Source of the DNA: Edolisoma coerulescens
Lineage: Eukaryota > Chordata > Aves > Passeriformes > Campephagidae
Assembly: GCA_013397115.1 (NCBI GenBank)
Contig: VWZW01002467.1
Span: 745,666-809,665 of the forward strand
Length of the DNA stretch: 64,000 nucleotides
Reading direction: 5' to 3'
Both the position numbers and the translations under genes were made by a program. The notes beneath the pieces are model-generated. The model ran no database searches. It had not been told where the DNA came from and saw nothing but the letters and a program-made list of their open reading frames with translations. Shown here piece by piece: positions 36,941-50,190 of this stretch; within the stretch, counting starts at the first letter, position 1, and every line of letters begins with the position of its first letter.

Positions 36941-38540
36941 AGAAAACCAAGCTTGGTCTTCCTTTCCAGTCCAACACAGGGACACACCTGGCTGTGCCCC
37001 CAGCCCAGTTCTTGGCAGCACTGGCCACACTGGCTCCTGCTGGGCACTAGCATGGGCCAGGAACAGGCCCAGGACTTTCTCATGCTCCCCTGAGATTTCA
37101 CTTCCCCATCTATTGCCATTCCCATTTCCCAGCTGCTCTGCCTCCCTTGGAGCCACAGCCCCTTCAGAGCAGGGGTTGTCCACACAAGCTGTGTGCTCCC
37201 TGGGACAATCCTGTTCCAAATCCACATCTTGCAGCAGGATTCACAGGTTTTCTCTCCCAGTCCCATCTCTTGGGTGATCCTACAGGACTTGCTGTGCTCA
37301 GTCTCCTACCCCCACACAAGTATCAGGGCTCCAGTTGCTCAGCAGCCACCAGCAGCTCCTAACGTGCTGCTTCTTTGATCTGAACTTGATAAACCTCGGA
37401 TGGACATTCCTGGGGTTCCCAGCATCCCACAAGGCTCCTGGGACTCCCAAGCTCATCTCATGCTGAGTGCAGCAATTCACCAGCCCTGAATTCCTCCCCC
37501 GAAGTCCTACTCCTGCCTGTTAGCCAAGTGTCCCACTCGGACCCGTCCATCCCAGCCCACGGGGCAGGCAGCCGACAGACGGAGCCAGTCTGGATCCTCT
37601 GCAGCCGTGGTTCGCTGCAGCTGACTGAGATGAATGCCCGAATCCGTGGCAGCCTCCTCAGCACGGTACCCACGGCAGCTCCGAGCAGATAAGATGCTTG
37701 TACACGACGCGTTACAGCCTGTCCTGGCAGCTCTGCCAGCCCCGCGCTGGCAGTCAGGAGACTGAGCTGAAAACAATTAAAAATGGAATGGCATAGCTCT
37801 CTTACCTGGGAATTGACCCAGAAAGGAGATTAGAATAAGGCTGTGGGAAATAGCACGAGGTAGCTTACAGCTCCAGTGTTCTCCATCTGAGCCAAGCAAG
37901 CAAGGAATGATAATCCTCAGCCTGATGTTTCTCCTGCTGTCGTAAGCACTGTTTTCTTCTGGGGACTCGCGGGTTTTAGTTTTGCTTTTTCTTGTTTTTC
38001 ATTTACAACCAAGCACACACGTGGTCTGCACTGCATGGAAGCAGCGAGTCCACAGCATCCATCCCACCAGCCCTCCTCACTCCACCACGACTACGCTTGA
38101 AACGAGTGACCCAACTTCAGACTCTGAGTAGCTGCTCCTGCACAACACAGCTGCGTGGAGATGGATGGAAGAAGGGAAAGCCCTTGGCTATTTCTCTGCC
38201 ATTGCTGCTTTCCTTTGCCTCAATTCCTGATACAGATTTTATGCACGAGGAACTCTAAGAAATACCAGTAGAGCAGGGGAAACACAAGCACTCACGCTGA
38301 TGGTCTGCAGCACGGAGTAGATTAATTGTGGCTCTCTAGTACTGGGAACCACAACCCATGAATTCATAATCATCACAGACAACTGCTGAACACAACAGCT
38401 GCTCGGGCTCCCCATTACATGTATTTATAGTGGTGGCAATCCAGAAAACAGACACTGCTTTACGGAGAGAGTTAAAAAGTGATGCCATTTGCAACACACA
38501 CACGCACATTAAACAACCATAAAGCTCCCCCCTGCACTCC
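36941..38540. other. Non-coding unique DNA
   Basis: Conflicting small frames on both strands, none recognisable. There is a short CA run near 38493-38504. 38260-38540 has no sizeable open frame. No transposon was recognised. Confidence 0.5.
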
Positions 38541-39000
38541 GCAGCACTGTAATAGATGTTGGCATTATGTCAGGAAAAGCAGTTTCCTGGATTCAGCCAC
38601 ATTAATGTTCACCCTAATGAACTCTCTGGAGGAGCTGTCATAAATGACAGAATATCATAAAAGAGCTTCGCCACCAATAGAGGCCAGTGAGAGCACAGAC
38701 ACTGATTACATGCACGGGATGAGCTCGGAGCTGTGATGCTCCGAGGCAAGGCAGTGATATTTCTGGTTTATCAGTTATTCATTGGGTTAAGTTTGCTGCT
38801 TTTATCTCTGCAGGTGCATTTGAAGTAGGATTCATGGAAAAGAACTTAAAAGATTTCCTCCAAAGTTATTAAAGATAATAATTGAAATAGTTCTTTTGCC
38901 TGATGATAAAGCCAATGGCTAAAATTATACAAGCTTTTAAAAATCAGATAATAAACTAAGCTTCTCCCTACTGGTAATCAGCTCATTTCATTGCAAAGAT
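38541..39000. promoter_or_regulatory. Candidate enhancer with inverted MEIS/TGIF sites
   Basis: No sizeable open frame lies in 38259-39199. CTGTCATAAATGACAG at 38635-38650 presents two TGACAG cores (the MEIS/TGIF-type TALE homeodomain sequence) as an exact 7-base inverted repeat around AA. Nearby are ACATTAATG (38599-38607), CCCTAATGAAC and AAAGATAATAATTG (about 38871-38884). The sequence is unique and not simple repeat. I infer a developmental enhancer; conservation is untested. Confidence 0.35.
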
Positions 39001-40200
39001 CTTCCTTAAAAATTCAGCTTTGTTAACTCCAGTCTTGTCAGAGGCTATTCAGTGGTGTGTAGGTGTTCTGTTTGTTTGTTTTGTTTTACTTGGGGGGGGA
39101 TGGGTTGTTTGTTTAGGGTTCTTAAAATTGTATAGACACTAGGGAAGAGGCAGGGAGATGGGACCACATGGAATATTTCTTTCAGTTCAGCTGCTGCTTT
39201 TAACCCCCACTGAGAAGTTCACTCCCCAGAAAGCATTTACCCTGAAACCCTCTCAGGTCTGGGGAGCTGGGACCGTTTCTGAGTGAACGATCTGCACGGC
39301 CAGTCCCTCCTGGCAAGGAGAAGGTCCTCTTCTCCAGAACAATTCCGTGCTGAGCACAGCGACCACGTCTTGGACACCACAGCCAGTGACAGCTCTGAGC
39401 ACCACCCTTTCTGCACTGACACCCAGCCAACAGGGAACTTAATTCAGCCAGCAGCCAACCGATGTAACCATTCACCGACCACTCACAGGCTACTGCCAGC
39501 TGCTCTTTGGGAATGCAGGCCCGTGCCTCCCCACCCATAGCGAGTGTCATCTGAGGGCAGCAGCATTTCTGCATTGGTAGCACCTCAAACAGACCTTTTC
39601 CCTTCTTCTGTTTGGCTTCGTTCCTTTTTCAGTGCCTTCCTGCCTAATTTGGGCTCCTTTTGCTATTTTCTGCCCCTTTCCCTCTGCACCCTACAGGTGA
39701 TCACAAGTGGAGCACACAGGATTTCATGTCACACTGTCACAGCAAGGACAGTGGAACAACTCTGTAATTAGCCCAAACCAGCTCCATCATTTCTTTTGGC
39801 AGAGTGGTTTTATACAAATTGCAACTGCAGCCTCGTTTCCAGAGAAACCAATACTCAAGGTTTGGATACAAACTCCAGCCCTATTCCGCACCCCTCTCCT
39901 CCCTTGGAGCGGGGTGGAGCCCACACAGCCGGCTACCGGGAAGAGCAGCCTGACACAGAATAATTTCTCCATCATTTCCAAGACCAGCGAGGGACAAGAC
40001 ACCAAATGTGCTGTGCTTCACAACCCCCCAAAGCCAATAACCCAACACCTGCTGGGATAAATTAAATCCATCCTCTGCCCAGCATGGTACCAGCAACGCA
40101 GGCAAAGCCAGGTGCAATTCCCACTTTTCTTCCTGGGCTCTGCCACAGCTTCCCAGGAGAACAAACACTGCTGCAGTTCTGCAGACGCCTCCTTTGCTTT
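39001..40200. other. Non-coding DNA with TTTG/G-run low-complexity tract
   Basis: 39069-39088 is a short (TTTG)n-like tract, followed by G8 (39092-39099) and another TTTGTTT. The rest has only conflicting open frames, none recognisable. Confidence 0.5.
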
Positions 40201-40400
40201 CTTCTCTAACCCCTACGAGGGGGGCCCATAGGCGCTAATAGAGCCTCCCGCAAGATTAAAGTAATTCTGCAAGTCGAGGGTGTCCTCATTTAATAATCTC
40301 TGGATCTCTATCACCCTGACAGCATGTCTTCATCAAGCCATTACAGTGTGAAAAGAAGCGGGGACAGGAGATAGGGAGGCCTGTCACAGTCACTGGTGAG
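40201..40400. other. Candidate conserved non-coding element
   Basis: The sequence is unique, with scattered retained CpGs (GGCGCTAATAG, CCCGCAAG, GTCGAGG), TAAT-type cores (CTAATAG, AGATTAAAGTAATTC, TTTAATAATC) and a CTGACAGC TALE-type core near 40318. There is no long open frame. This looks like constrained non-coding DNA, but that is judged by appearance only. Confidence 0.25.
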
Positions 40401-40463
40401 CTGCCTCCACAGCTTACCTGTCGGCAGCAATCAGGCATCCAGAAATTGCTCTGCTGCAGGTCT

Positions 40464-40481
40464 GGGGGGGGAAAAAAAAAA
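40464..40481. repeat. G8A10 homopurine tract
   Basis: Eight G followed directly by ten A (40464-40481) form an 18-base homopurine run. Such tracts mutate readily in length. No mobile element is attached. Confidence 0.9.
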
Positions 40482-42840
40482 TCAATCACCATCATCCTGA
40501 TGTGATAAAATCCTCAGGGCTGCAGACATACCAGGTAATTGATCACCTCCTCATAACACACACCACTCCCTTGCTCTTCATCAAAAATAAACCCACCAAA
40601 AACTGAAATACAGAAGGCAGCCCTGCTTCTGTGGAGCAATCCCCATCCCTTTCCCCACAAACCCCTTAACAATAACTATTACAAAGCTGCCCACCCCAAA
40701 GAGTCAAGCGTGCTTCAGTCATGGAAAGAACATAAACTGGGGTGATGATGTAGTCATTAAAGCAAGACTTCTCCCAGGGTTAGGAGCAAGAAAGCTCTGG
40801 AGACAGTTTAGAGCTGAGTTTTTTAGGAGTCCTCAGAAGAGCTTTAGATGATGATGGTGTCAGCCCAGCCCCCCTTTGCCAGCCAGATTCCACTTACCCA
40901 AATCTTTTGTGTAGTCTCAGCCTGCTACAGAACTTCAGGACAGACAGGGACAAAGGAAGAGGGGGAGTCACCTCCCTGCATTTATCCCCCCACTAATCCC
41001 TCCCCTCCTGGAGTGTCTCACCTGAGCCCCTGATGCTGACAGGTGTGGAGGATCACTGAGCCCATCTGAGGGTTTGGGGCTTGGCCCTGGGAGGCTTCTC
41101 ACATTTCTGTGGTACAGAGGGGACTCAGGCACCAGCACAAGCACTTGGCTCCTTCTGGGGCTGAGGGTGGGCAGGAGGGGACCCCCGAAGAGTGGACAGG
41201 CAGTAGGGCCCAGCTCCACAGCAGGATGCAGGTTACACCCCAAACCCATCAGTTCAGCTGTGCTGCACTGCAGGTTAATTAAAGCATTGTTCTGGCACTC
41301 GCACTGGAAGAGCAGAGCTGGGTGTGGGTCTCCAGTTTTGCAAAGGAACTTCCATTTCTTTGGACTCCCTGAACAGCAAGAATACAAACGCAGGCAAAGA
41401 AATCAAATGTTGCCTTTCTTTCCTTGAGGCTTGTTCCTGGAAAACAAACCAGTTCCTTTGAAAACGGTCTTGAATCTCTGTATTTCCAGCTTTTTCTCAC
41501 TGCTTGAACAAATACCATGCTCCCAGTATCCCCTCCCATCTGCTGAATGCTTGCAGAATATTTGGGCTTCTTTTCATTTACGATCTTAATTAATTTCCCT
41601 GAAGCTTACCTTTCCCTTCCTATCTTTTGCTTGTTTATCAGCTCATTCTTGCAACATTTGTTAATCGTTGCAGACAGTTTTGTTTAAAGAGGATTTGCTC
41701 CTTTCCTGCCAATCTTCTCTTTCCACTTGACCCTGCAGTAACTTTGCCCATCAAAGTACACACGAGCTGCCTGCTTTGCATATGGAAGAATAAGGACAGT
41801 GAGTGGGAAACAAATGGGCATTGTTGCAAATCGTGGTGTTCATGGCTGCGAGTTTCCCACCTCTGCCCTAGGTGAAGGGAGGAGAACAAACAGAACAGTC
41901 CCTCCTCCATCCCCTGCCCCAGTGGCTTGGCTGGGGACACAGTTGTGCAAAGCAGCAGAGGTGGAAGCTGAACACTGTTTATGTAAAGCAGCAGATGGTG
42001 GCATTACATAATCTGAAATGTTATATATGTATATGTATTTATGTATCAATTTCACTGAGGCAATAGGACATTACATCTCAGGGACAATGTGTGTTGCTGG
42101 TTGTGGGGTGGGTCTACAAAACATGTCACAAGTTGAACGTGTTTTTGGCTGCTGTGTCTCAAGAACAAAAGATTTAGGTGCAGATTTCTATCTCAAACCT
42201 TCTCCCAGCAGAAGGAAAAAGGAAAGGCTAAAAGTCATCAGAGAAAAAGTAAGAAATTGTCACTGCGGAAAGCAGCAGCATAAATAGCCAAACATGCAAA
42301 CGAGCGTGGAATTCCAGGTGTGTGCTACATGCTGAACCCCTGCAAAATCCGGCCAAAACCGCTTTACTGCAGAACCCAGGGCCTGTTGATTACTGCCACA
42401 CGTGGGTACACATTGTTTGAACCCCGTGTGTCCCAGGTTGTCCTGTGCTGGTGTCGGGGACCTGAGCACCATGGAGACCTGAGGCCATGCAGGAGGTCTC
42501 TGCTCCAGGGTCCTTTGTCACAAGCTGCCAGACTGAAGGAGTGACAAAAGATTGCGTGGATGGATCCCAGGTGTCCATGCGGAAATGACCACGGAGCACA
42601 GGGCTCCCAGCTGAAGGCAGTGACAGCTCCTGTACAGGAGGAAAAAAGCACCCACCCACACCACCACCACCACCAGAAACCTCCCACCCATCCTGTTTCA
42701 GCACTCAAAGAGTTACTGCTGCACATCCCGTGGTGGTGGCTGGCCATTTTGGCAGAGAGCACAGGCATTGCCCCTGGAAATTGGTGCTGGGCTTGAAATG
42801 GCCATTGGCCTTTAAATGCAGAAAGAGCAGCAGGCGTTGA
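40482..42840. other. Non-coding DNA with a CAC trinucleotide tract
   Basis: A (CAC)n-like tract occupies about 42649-42676. It produces poly-His-like translations that should not be read as protein. Other open frames (up to 160 codons) are unrecognisable. 42010-42060 is AT-rich with TATATGTATATGTATTTATG. Confidence 0.5.
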
Positions 42841-44560
42841 GTGCACATTAATTTAAAATGTAATTTTTATCCTCTGCCTGGGACTCACATGGGATTTATG
42901 CTATTAAATATTAAATATCAAGACCTTTATGCAATGAGGCAGCTTTACTGAATAAAATTATATTAAACAATGAAATCAGAAGCTTTGCAAACATTAACCA
43001 TGTGACACGTTTCAGAAAACAGGGTGAGGATGCAGAGGGGATGTGTCCTTCAGTCAGTGACCCCCAGTGAGCTCCTGGCCCAGGGGCTCGTGGCCTCTGG
43101 AGTGCCTGAACGAGGGGCTCTTTCTTACAGCTGCACTGCACCAGAGTCTGCACCCTCATGAGGGCAAGGCTTGCAATCAAAACAGGGGCGTGAAGGTTAC
43201 CTCAACTTCCAATTTGTGAGAAGTCCAACAGCAAATTACAATTTTCTTTTTATTTTGGGGTTTGTTTTCCTTACATGGCACTCCAGGGAATTATTCGAAT
43301 ATTCTGCATGAGAATGGTGATTACTTTGTCAAGACTGGCTGTTGGAGTGACATGGAGCTGATTTCATTCCATGCCTGGATGGGAACAGAAACACTTCGGT
43401 AGCAATTGCCAAAACTGACCTCTAATTAACACTGGTACCACTGAAACTCAGTTCTCTAGGACTTGCAAATAAACAACTACAACAGAGTCCCAAATTTAAT
43501 GACTGTTCAGTAACGTGTTTTACTCTTAGATTGTTTCAGGATTTAAAACAATGGGATATAGGTCATTATCCCACCTCACAGCCTGGCTGATACCCAGACG
43601 TTAATGCCTGTCTGGGCCATACGTGCTCTGTGAGCCCTGATTTCAGAAAATCTGCTTAAATGTGGTCTGGGATACAACTCAGCATGGGTTAAGGACCTGT
43701 TCCATGTGAGGCACTTCTCTGAAGTTCCTGTATTTAAATATTTTCCTAACCCAAAATGTTTGAGTCTTCTCTCACATGAGGTCATTTGTCACCAACTACC
43801 CAGAGCGCGAACTGGGAGAGGGAAGAGCATCTTGTTGTTAGAGCAGAGAGACTGGTCTTCTTTTTGAGCAATTCACTGAGGTTTTCTAAGTGGAGAGAGG
43901 AGAGAGGAAAGCTCTTTGTTAAAATGCTCATCTTACAAAAATGGAAGAGGAAGAAAAAAAATCTTTCCCAAGTTCTCGAAATGGACATGATGTTGAGGTT
44001 GAGATTTTTAGAACAGAAGACTAATGTGATGAAAAGTAATTGGAAACCTGTTTGAACTGCTTTAAAAAGATTGTCTCTGGGGAAAACATCCATTTAGGAG
44101 GAAATAAAGAAGCGTAAGGGCCTGGAGGCAAAGCAACCTTCAATAAAGTGCATGGCTTGCTTCTACAGCCCAGGGAGCGAGCGTTCCAGGTCGAGCAGCC
44201 CCAGCTCAGCTGTGTGCTCCCCTGGCCAAAACACTCTGTCCATCACTACTGGGAAAAAAAAACCCAGAGAGAAGCCCAGGCAGCAGGAACACAGATACCA
44301 CGGAACAATGTAAATACAGACATTAGTATAATTTCTGTCAGAACAGATGACTGAAGGAATTTCTGCTGTGCCATTTGCAGTTCCAAATTAACCTATGCCA
44401 CAAGAAGGAGATTTCCAAACATTAAACATGTTTCCCATGTGCTGTTGAAGGACTCTGTGTACCTCTGAAATTAGCTGTCTCCACCATTTCTGTTCTATCT
44501 GCTTATAGTCCAGCAACCTGCCAAGGACAGAGCCAGCCAAAATAGCAATAAAAATAATTT
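42841..44560. other. Non-coding unique DNA
   Basis: AT-rich parts at 42845-42960 (ATTAAATATTAAATATC) and 43200-43580 carry no sizeable frame. 43780-44090 is purine-rich with complementary frames on both strands. No gene or repeat was recognised. Confidence 0.5.
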
Positions 44561-44760
44561 CCAAGGTCAGGGGAGTGCATCATGCTTGGGGCATTAAAAA
44601 TCTCAGCTTTGCTCTAAGCTGCATTGATAATCGGCACCAGAGACAGCAGGGAGGACTTTCCACCGGGGCGTTATGCTGCTTGGTGTCCATATGGCTCAGT
44701 GATATTTTGCTCGATTTTATTTCATGGTTGGAGAGATCAGAGTTTTGCTTGAAGAGCTGG
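44561..44760. other. Candidate conserved non-coding element
   Basis: Unique, moderately AT-rich sequence with GCATTGATAATCGGC (about 44622-44636), GCGTTATGC and GATATTTTGCTCGATTTTATTT. An open frame of 198 codons passes through it but gives no recognisable protein. It is a candidate on appearance only. Confidence 0.2.
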
Positions 44761-47700
44761 CAGGCAGAGCAGACAAAATTCCCACGGTATTTTCCTGTTC
44801 TAGCAGCAAACTGCAAGGAGAAGAGTCCCTGCTGGGCTCTTGTGGATGAGAGGGCTCCGGAGCAGCAGTGGCACGCCAGGACACAGAACTGTGCAGGAGC
44901 TGAGGACAATTCCTCAAGGAAGTGCTGGCTGACACTCACCTCCCCTCCTGCTCAGGCGAGGGAGTGGAACAGGCACTGCCACCCGATGCAGAGGTCCCTG
45001 GTGACCACATCCATCCCTCTGCCTTGGAATCCTGTTTGGACAGCACTTCCAAAAGCACCCAAACCTCTAAAGGTGGGAGAAGCCAGAAAAGCCAGTGTGG
45101 TCTGGGAAGCTTTAGGAAAAGATAAAAAGGTAAATATTGCCGCCTCAATAACGATAGCTTCACGCTACTGAAACTATTCTTCTACCAATATTTTGATGTT
45201 TTCACTTACAGTCCTTACAAATGACCTATTCCTGTCCCCAGACACCAACCAGAGCCACCATTAGTAATATCCTGACCACAGGCAGGTGTAATAAAATTGC
45301 TCAAGGTGTTGACACTTAAAGATACCGGTAAATGAACATGATAAACTGCCAAGGACTGCGAGCAAGAAACACAATGTTCTTCCTTTGTGAAATAGCACCT
45401 GGCAGGGATGGGTCTTTTGACGTTGTTTTGTGTAGACAGCAGCTTTCAAATTACCCAGGTAATCCATTTGGCCTCTCAGAGCAGAACGGGTTGGCAAAAT
45501 GGCCCTCGTGCCCTTAAACACAGGGTGTCCCTGCTCTGGGCATCACATGACGTGGGGGACACGGGAGCTCCATCATCATTTGTCCCACCCTCTCACAAAC
45601 TGGAAATGAATCCATGTGTGTGCAGCTCCTAGCAAACACCTCTGCACATTTCCCTCCTGCCCCACATATATTCCAGTTTTAACTGAACTGTGCATTACGT
45701 GCCAACAAGATCATTGTGTGGACATGCCCAGTTTGTACGAAAACATCCACCAAATAAAATATTTATGTTATTTTAAGCTTCTGCTACTTAAAAAAACCAA
45801 CAAAGGTAGCAGTAGGCTGAGAACATCACTGTCCAGGAACAAAGGTGGGGAGCACAAAAGAGACGTTGGGTCCTGAAGCCAGAGAGGGGGTGATTCCCAA
45901 GCACGTTTTGGGAAGGCGAGAGATGTGCAGCATTAAAATGACAGCCCAAGCACCGCAGGGACATGTCAGGAACACTGCCAGGGCCAGCACCAGCCACAGG
46001 CACACCCACTCATCTCCCCTCCCACCCATCCCACCTGCTTTGCCTGTGGAGACACCAGAGTGTGGGGAAGCAGCTTGGCTTACCCTGAACACGAGGACCA
46101 TGCCCTGGACTGAGGAGGTGATGCTCTCCTGGTCCTTACCCTGTTTCACAGAAAGCTGCCACTTCTTCCAGCAGCCCCAGGTCTGTGACGTGCACAAAGG
46201 AAAATTAGGAAGATGCTGTTGCCGAGTACCTGGCAAACCACTGTGGCAAATTCCCTGGAAAAGTGAAGAATTGTAAAGGGCAGTGCAAAATAATGGATTG
46301 CTCCAACAAAGGTGGTTTGACAGCAGCTGCACGATTTGAATTCAATGAGAGAAAAAACACAGCAGGGCCTAAACAAGAGTGTTGACCATGAAGTAGACTT
46401 CCCTGGAACTGAAGTGAAAAGGCTAATTCATCAAGCTGTAATGAGAACCTCATTGTCATTCATCTTTTATGTGAACATTTGCAGGCAAGAGCCTGGATGT
46501 CAGGGGAAAGCCCTGTAATTAATTTATCTCTGTTGTGTAAAAGGTAACAGATCTGAACAATAGGTTCTGTCCCAGCACAGCTGCCTCAAATAAAAATCAA
46601 AGTGATTATTTAGGTATTATTTTTTGCTTCCATCAAAGGAAAAATAAATAGCTGCAGAAAAACTGGAACCACGAAAAATACACTGTTTGACAGAAAAGGT
46701 GCAGAAGACCACTTCCAAAAATCATATTGGCGAGAACGAACCCTCAGCAGTGAGAGGTAAAGAAAATATCATTTGTTTGCAATGGGAGAATTTTATACCT
46801 ATCTGAAGGAACCAAGTTAGGATTAAGGCCAAATAACGGAGGCAACAATCAAAGTTATTTCCCATGGATAACTGGCCCTCAATGTTCAGAAGATCATGTC
46901 AAGACTCCCAACAATTAGAAAACCACCCTGGTGAGGTTGAGGTTCCCAAGCAATGACTGAGTGAAGACCATTTAATGCAGTTCTGCAGGAGCACCAGTAG
47001 ACTCACAGGAGTGACAGAGACTTGCCTGAACTGCCTTTTGTACACAGGTGCCAGAGACAGTTCTTGCCCTTTGGCAGCTGTTGACCCAGAAATGGACTTG
47101 TGCAGGTTGAGTCCAGCACGTGTTTGGTGCTGAGCACGAGCTGACAGCCCTGCTGCCAGGCAGCTCCCATCCAGCACTTCCAAACCTCAGGGAGCAGGTG
47201 GAAAGACAAGGGAGTGGGACAGCTGGGGCTGCATAAATTATCAGTCACAGCGGATGATGTATTGATATGTGAAAAGAAGAAAGAGCAGCCTGGGTCACCG
47301 TTTGCAGCCAACGCGTTAGGTGAGCTAATTAAAGAGACAAGAAGGAAATTACAGTCAGTGGAAAGTGAGGTAGCTGATGTCTGAGAAAGGAAAAAAGATC
47401 CTGCTGCCCATGCCAGACCTGCCAGGTGTCCCTCCATGGCCACGGCTGAGCTCAGTGCAGGGACCGTGCGGGGCCAACAGGCAGAAGGGATTTTTAGGAG
47501 GAGGAAAGCGCAGCAGAGGAGAGAAAAGGCAAAGAAACACTGGTGAGTCCTGAAACACAAAAGCAACAGCAATTTGGGTCTGTTCCTAGAGTTGAGATCC
47601 TATTTTTTTCTGCTTTACATCACCATGGAACTCTTGAGATTAAAACAACCAGGGTGCTCGCCAATGCACTGGTGAATCCACAAATATGTTGGTCTCCAGG

Positions 47701-48480
47701 GTTTTTTAAATTTTTTTTTTGTTTGCTGGTGTGGTTGGAATTCAGCCTTTAAGGATGTTCTTGCCAGCTGGGATATCCCAGAGGACATGTTTTTTCCTCT
47801 GTTTTGCTGGCAACCATGAGGAAAAAATCATAATGAATGACCTCTTTTCTCTTTTCCTTCTGCACCAGCTGGCTCTGATACCCTTTCCCAACCTCTACTT
47901 GCATCTTCTACCAAAACAGAATCTCATTTCCCAGAGACTTCTTCAGGCTTCTCAAGATAATGAAAAAACCAGCATAATGGACTTGCATGGGCTCTCCTCT
48001 TTTAAATGAACTTGCTTTTTTTATTTAAAAAGCTGTTGAAATAAGTAATTTCCTTCTATTCTGTTAATCCCAGCTCCCTGCACATCAAGCCACGTCCTAA
48101 GCTGGCCATACTGAAAGCCATTAGATAACCTTCACAGGGCAGGAACAGAGCTCTCTGCATTGCTCCAACTAAATAGTTTGCCAGAAGGAAAACAGAATAG
48201 GTCTTCAGAAGTGCGTGGGAGGAAAAAAGCAAGAGGATAAGATTTTTTCCTTTAACTATCTCCCCTTGATTCTTTGTTCCCACAGAAGGTGAGCAGAGTG
48301 GATGCAGCCCTTCCCAGAGCCTGCAGTGCTGGGGCTGAGCTCCAGACTGGACACCAGACAGGATCCATCCCAAAAAGGCAGGTCTCAGTCTCCAGCCGAG
48401 CCCAGAGGGTGGCTCTGCAAAATCTGGTACTTGACTGACATTTTCCTCCTTTAGTGTTTTCTTTTTCACATTAAGTTTTC
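44761..48480. other. Non-coding unique DNA
   Basis: Many short frames on both strands (up to 189 codons at 47003-47572, minus), none recognisable. 46520-46870 is AT-rich without frames. There is a T10 tract at 47711-47720. No repeat family was recognised. Confidence 0.5.
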
Positions 48481-48640
48481 TCCAGTTCCAGTTGTTCTGA
48501 GTCCAGTTTGCTCCGTGGGCATGACAGGTTGCTTAGCAGCCGACTTTAAAGTTCGATTATTGTATTAATATTGATGCTATCATTGCATGAATCATGATTC
48601 CTGTAGGAGGAATAATTTAAGTTTCTTTAAAATATTGATT
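48481..48640. promoter_or_regulatory. Compact palindrome-rich candidate regulatory element
   Basis: Within 75 bases are three symmetric elements. GTTGCTTAGCAGC (48528-48540) resembles an RFX X-box, ACTTTAAAGT (48543-48552) is a perfect 10-base palindrome, and GAATCATGATTC (48589-48600) is a perfect 12-base palindrome. TATTAATATTGATG lies between them. There is no open frame. The density of dyads suggests dimeric factor binding, but this is inference. Confidence 0.33.
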
Positions 48641-50040
48641 TTGGAAAGATACCAAAGTGGAGGCACATGGGGCTGAATCCTGCTGGCGCAGCAGCTGGAG
48701 GATGAGCATCACCGACTGTGCTGGGTGGGATGGAGACCGGGAAAAGCAGACGGAAATTCTGGGATAGTTTAGATTTTAATGGAGCTGCCCTCCTCTGGGG
48801 GCACAAACTCAGGACAACACAAAAATATTTCTGCATTCAAAGGAGCTGATGCTCTCATGTGTACGGGAATAACTTTCTCTTGGAGCCAGGGAGATTTCCA
48901 AGGCCATAAATATGAGTGCTAGAAATCTTATCTGGAATCTCTAGAATATGATCAGAAGTCAAAAGAAGTCATGAACGCAGAGTTCTGTCAAGAATGTCTG
49001 TATTCCCTCAATATTTCCCGCATAAAATACAAAAAATGGGTTATATAAATAACGTTCTGTGAAAATGTCCTTAATGGCTGTGCTTTGACACATCTTTAAG
49101 ATCATAAACTTCACTCTTTTTAATGTTTTTGGTAAGACTTGTAATGAGAAAAGACAATTCTGAAGTCCTGACATTAATAAGTCTATTGTAAAAAGGTCAC
49201 CTTCGCCTAAGAATGTTTTATTATCAGTGGAGCAGAATAGCTGTGAATATGTAATGACTTTTATCTGATGATTGCCTTGTATTCTTTCTAAGGAAAGACG
49301 GCTTCAGATGTTGATAATTTACATATAAGTGTTGAAGTGTTTGGCAGCAGAAAAACAAACTGGTTCAGAGAAATTAATTATAAAGCAGCCACAGAAGCGA
49401 CATGAAAATTAACTTCTGATCATCGTGCGTCTCTAAGAAGTTTTAAAAATCACCACAGGACTGCCTGTCCCCTGGGACGCCACTGTACAGCTGCAGTCCA
49501 AGCACACACTGGAGATTCACTCTCTGTATAAATCACTGGAAAGGCTATTTCTCATTTTCATTCGGTTTTTCCACTTCGGTGTAGAACCTCCAGCACTTGC
49601 ATTTAGCAGAACATAACGGATTGGGAGGTACACAGAGAGGAGATGTAGACACAGATGTAGACAGATAGAGGTAGATATGAGTGTTAGGGGAGCTCAGATG
49701 AACAGCTGAGACCGGCAGCCACATGCAAAACCAGAGCTACGTGAGGGTCCCTGTCCGCAGGAGCTACCAAGAGCAGAGCCAAAGGGCAGTCAGCAGCCAG
49801 GATCAAACGGAACACGGGTGGGACAAGCGAACTCAGGGAGTCCCTCCCAGGGCTGCCAGCCTGGCTCGGGTCTGCGGCGGGGCACAGAACCTGCTCTGCG
49901 GCCGCTGACACAGCTCCGCAGCCCAGAAATGCCCTCCTGCCTGCCACGGCCCGAGCAGCCCTCACACTGAGCTCACGTCGCATTAGGCTTCCCCAGGAGA
50001 ACCGGCTGTTCATAAATAGCTGTGCCACAGCTTGTTTGTT
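48641..50040. other. Non-coding DNA, frame-poor at 49180-49680
   Basis: 49180-49440 is AT-rich unique sequence. 49640-49676 has a short degenerate tandem array of AGATGTAGAC-like units. 49840-49960 is GC-richer. Nothing gene-like. Confidence 0.5.
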
Positions 50041-50190
50041 ATTTTGAGTCATTACATTTCACTTAATTACTCCTGATTCACCACCAATGAAGGTTTTTCA
50101 ACAAAAGTTGCCTCTGTCAAGAAACCATTTTTATATACTAATGATCTTATCTCAGGAATTCTTTTCAAAGAGCAATTAAACTTCATCCTC
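50041..50190. other. AT-rich candidate conserved element
   Basis: Short unique stretch with TTAATTACTCCTGATTC, CCACCAATGAAGG and a GATA-type TTATCTC. It resembles conserved non-coding sequence, but there is no decisive motif. Confidence 0.2.

Noticed and set aside
42649..42676. Histidine-rich peptide coding potential
   Set aside because: This is the translation of a CAC simple repeat, with no gene structure around it.
44575..45171. 198-codon open frame
   Set aside because: No recognisable protein, overlapped by minus-strand frames, and the underlying DNA looks like non-coding AT-rich sequence at its left end.
49640..49676. Tandem AGATGTAGAC-like units as a satellite or CRISPR-like array
   Set aside because: Only two to three degenerate units without spacers; an ordinary short tandem repeat in a vertebrate genome.
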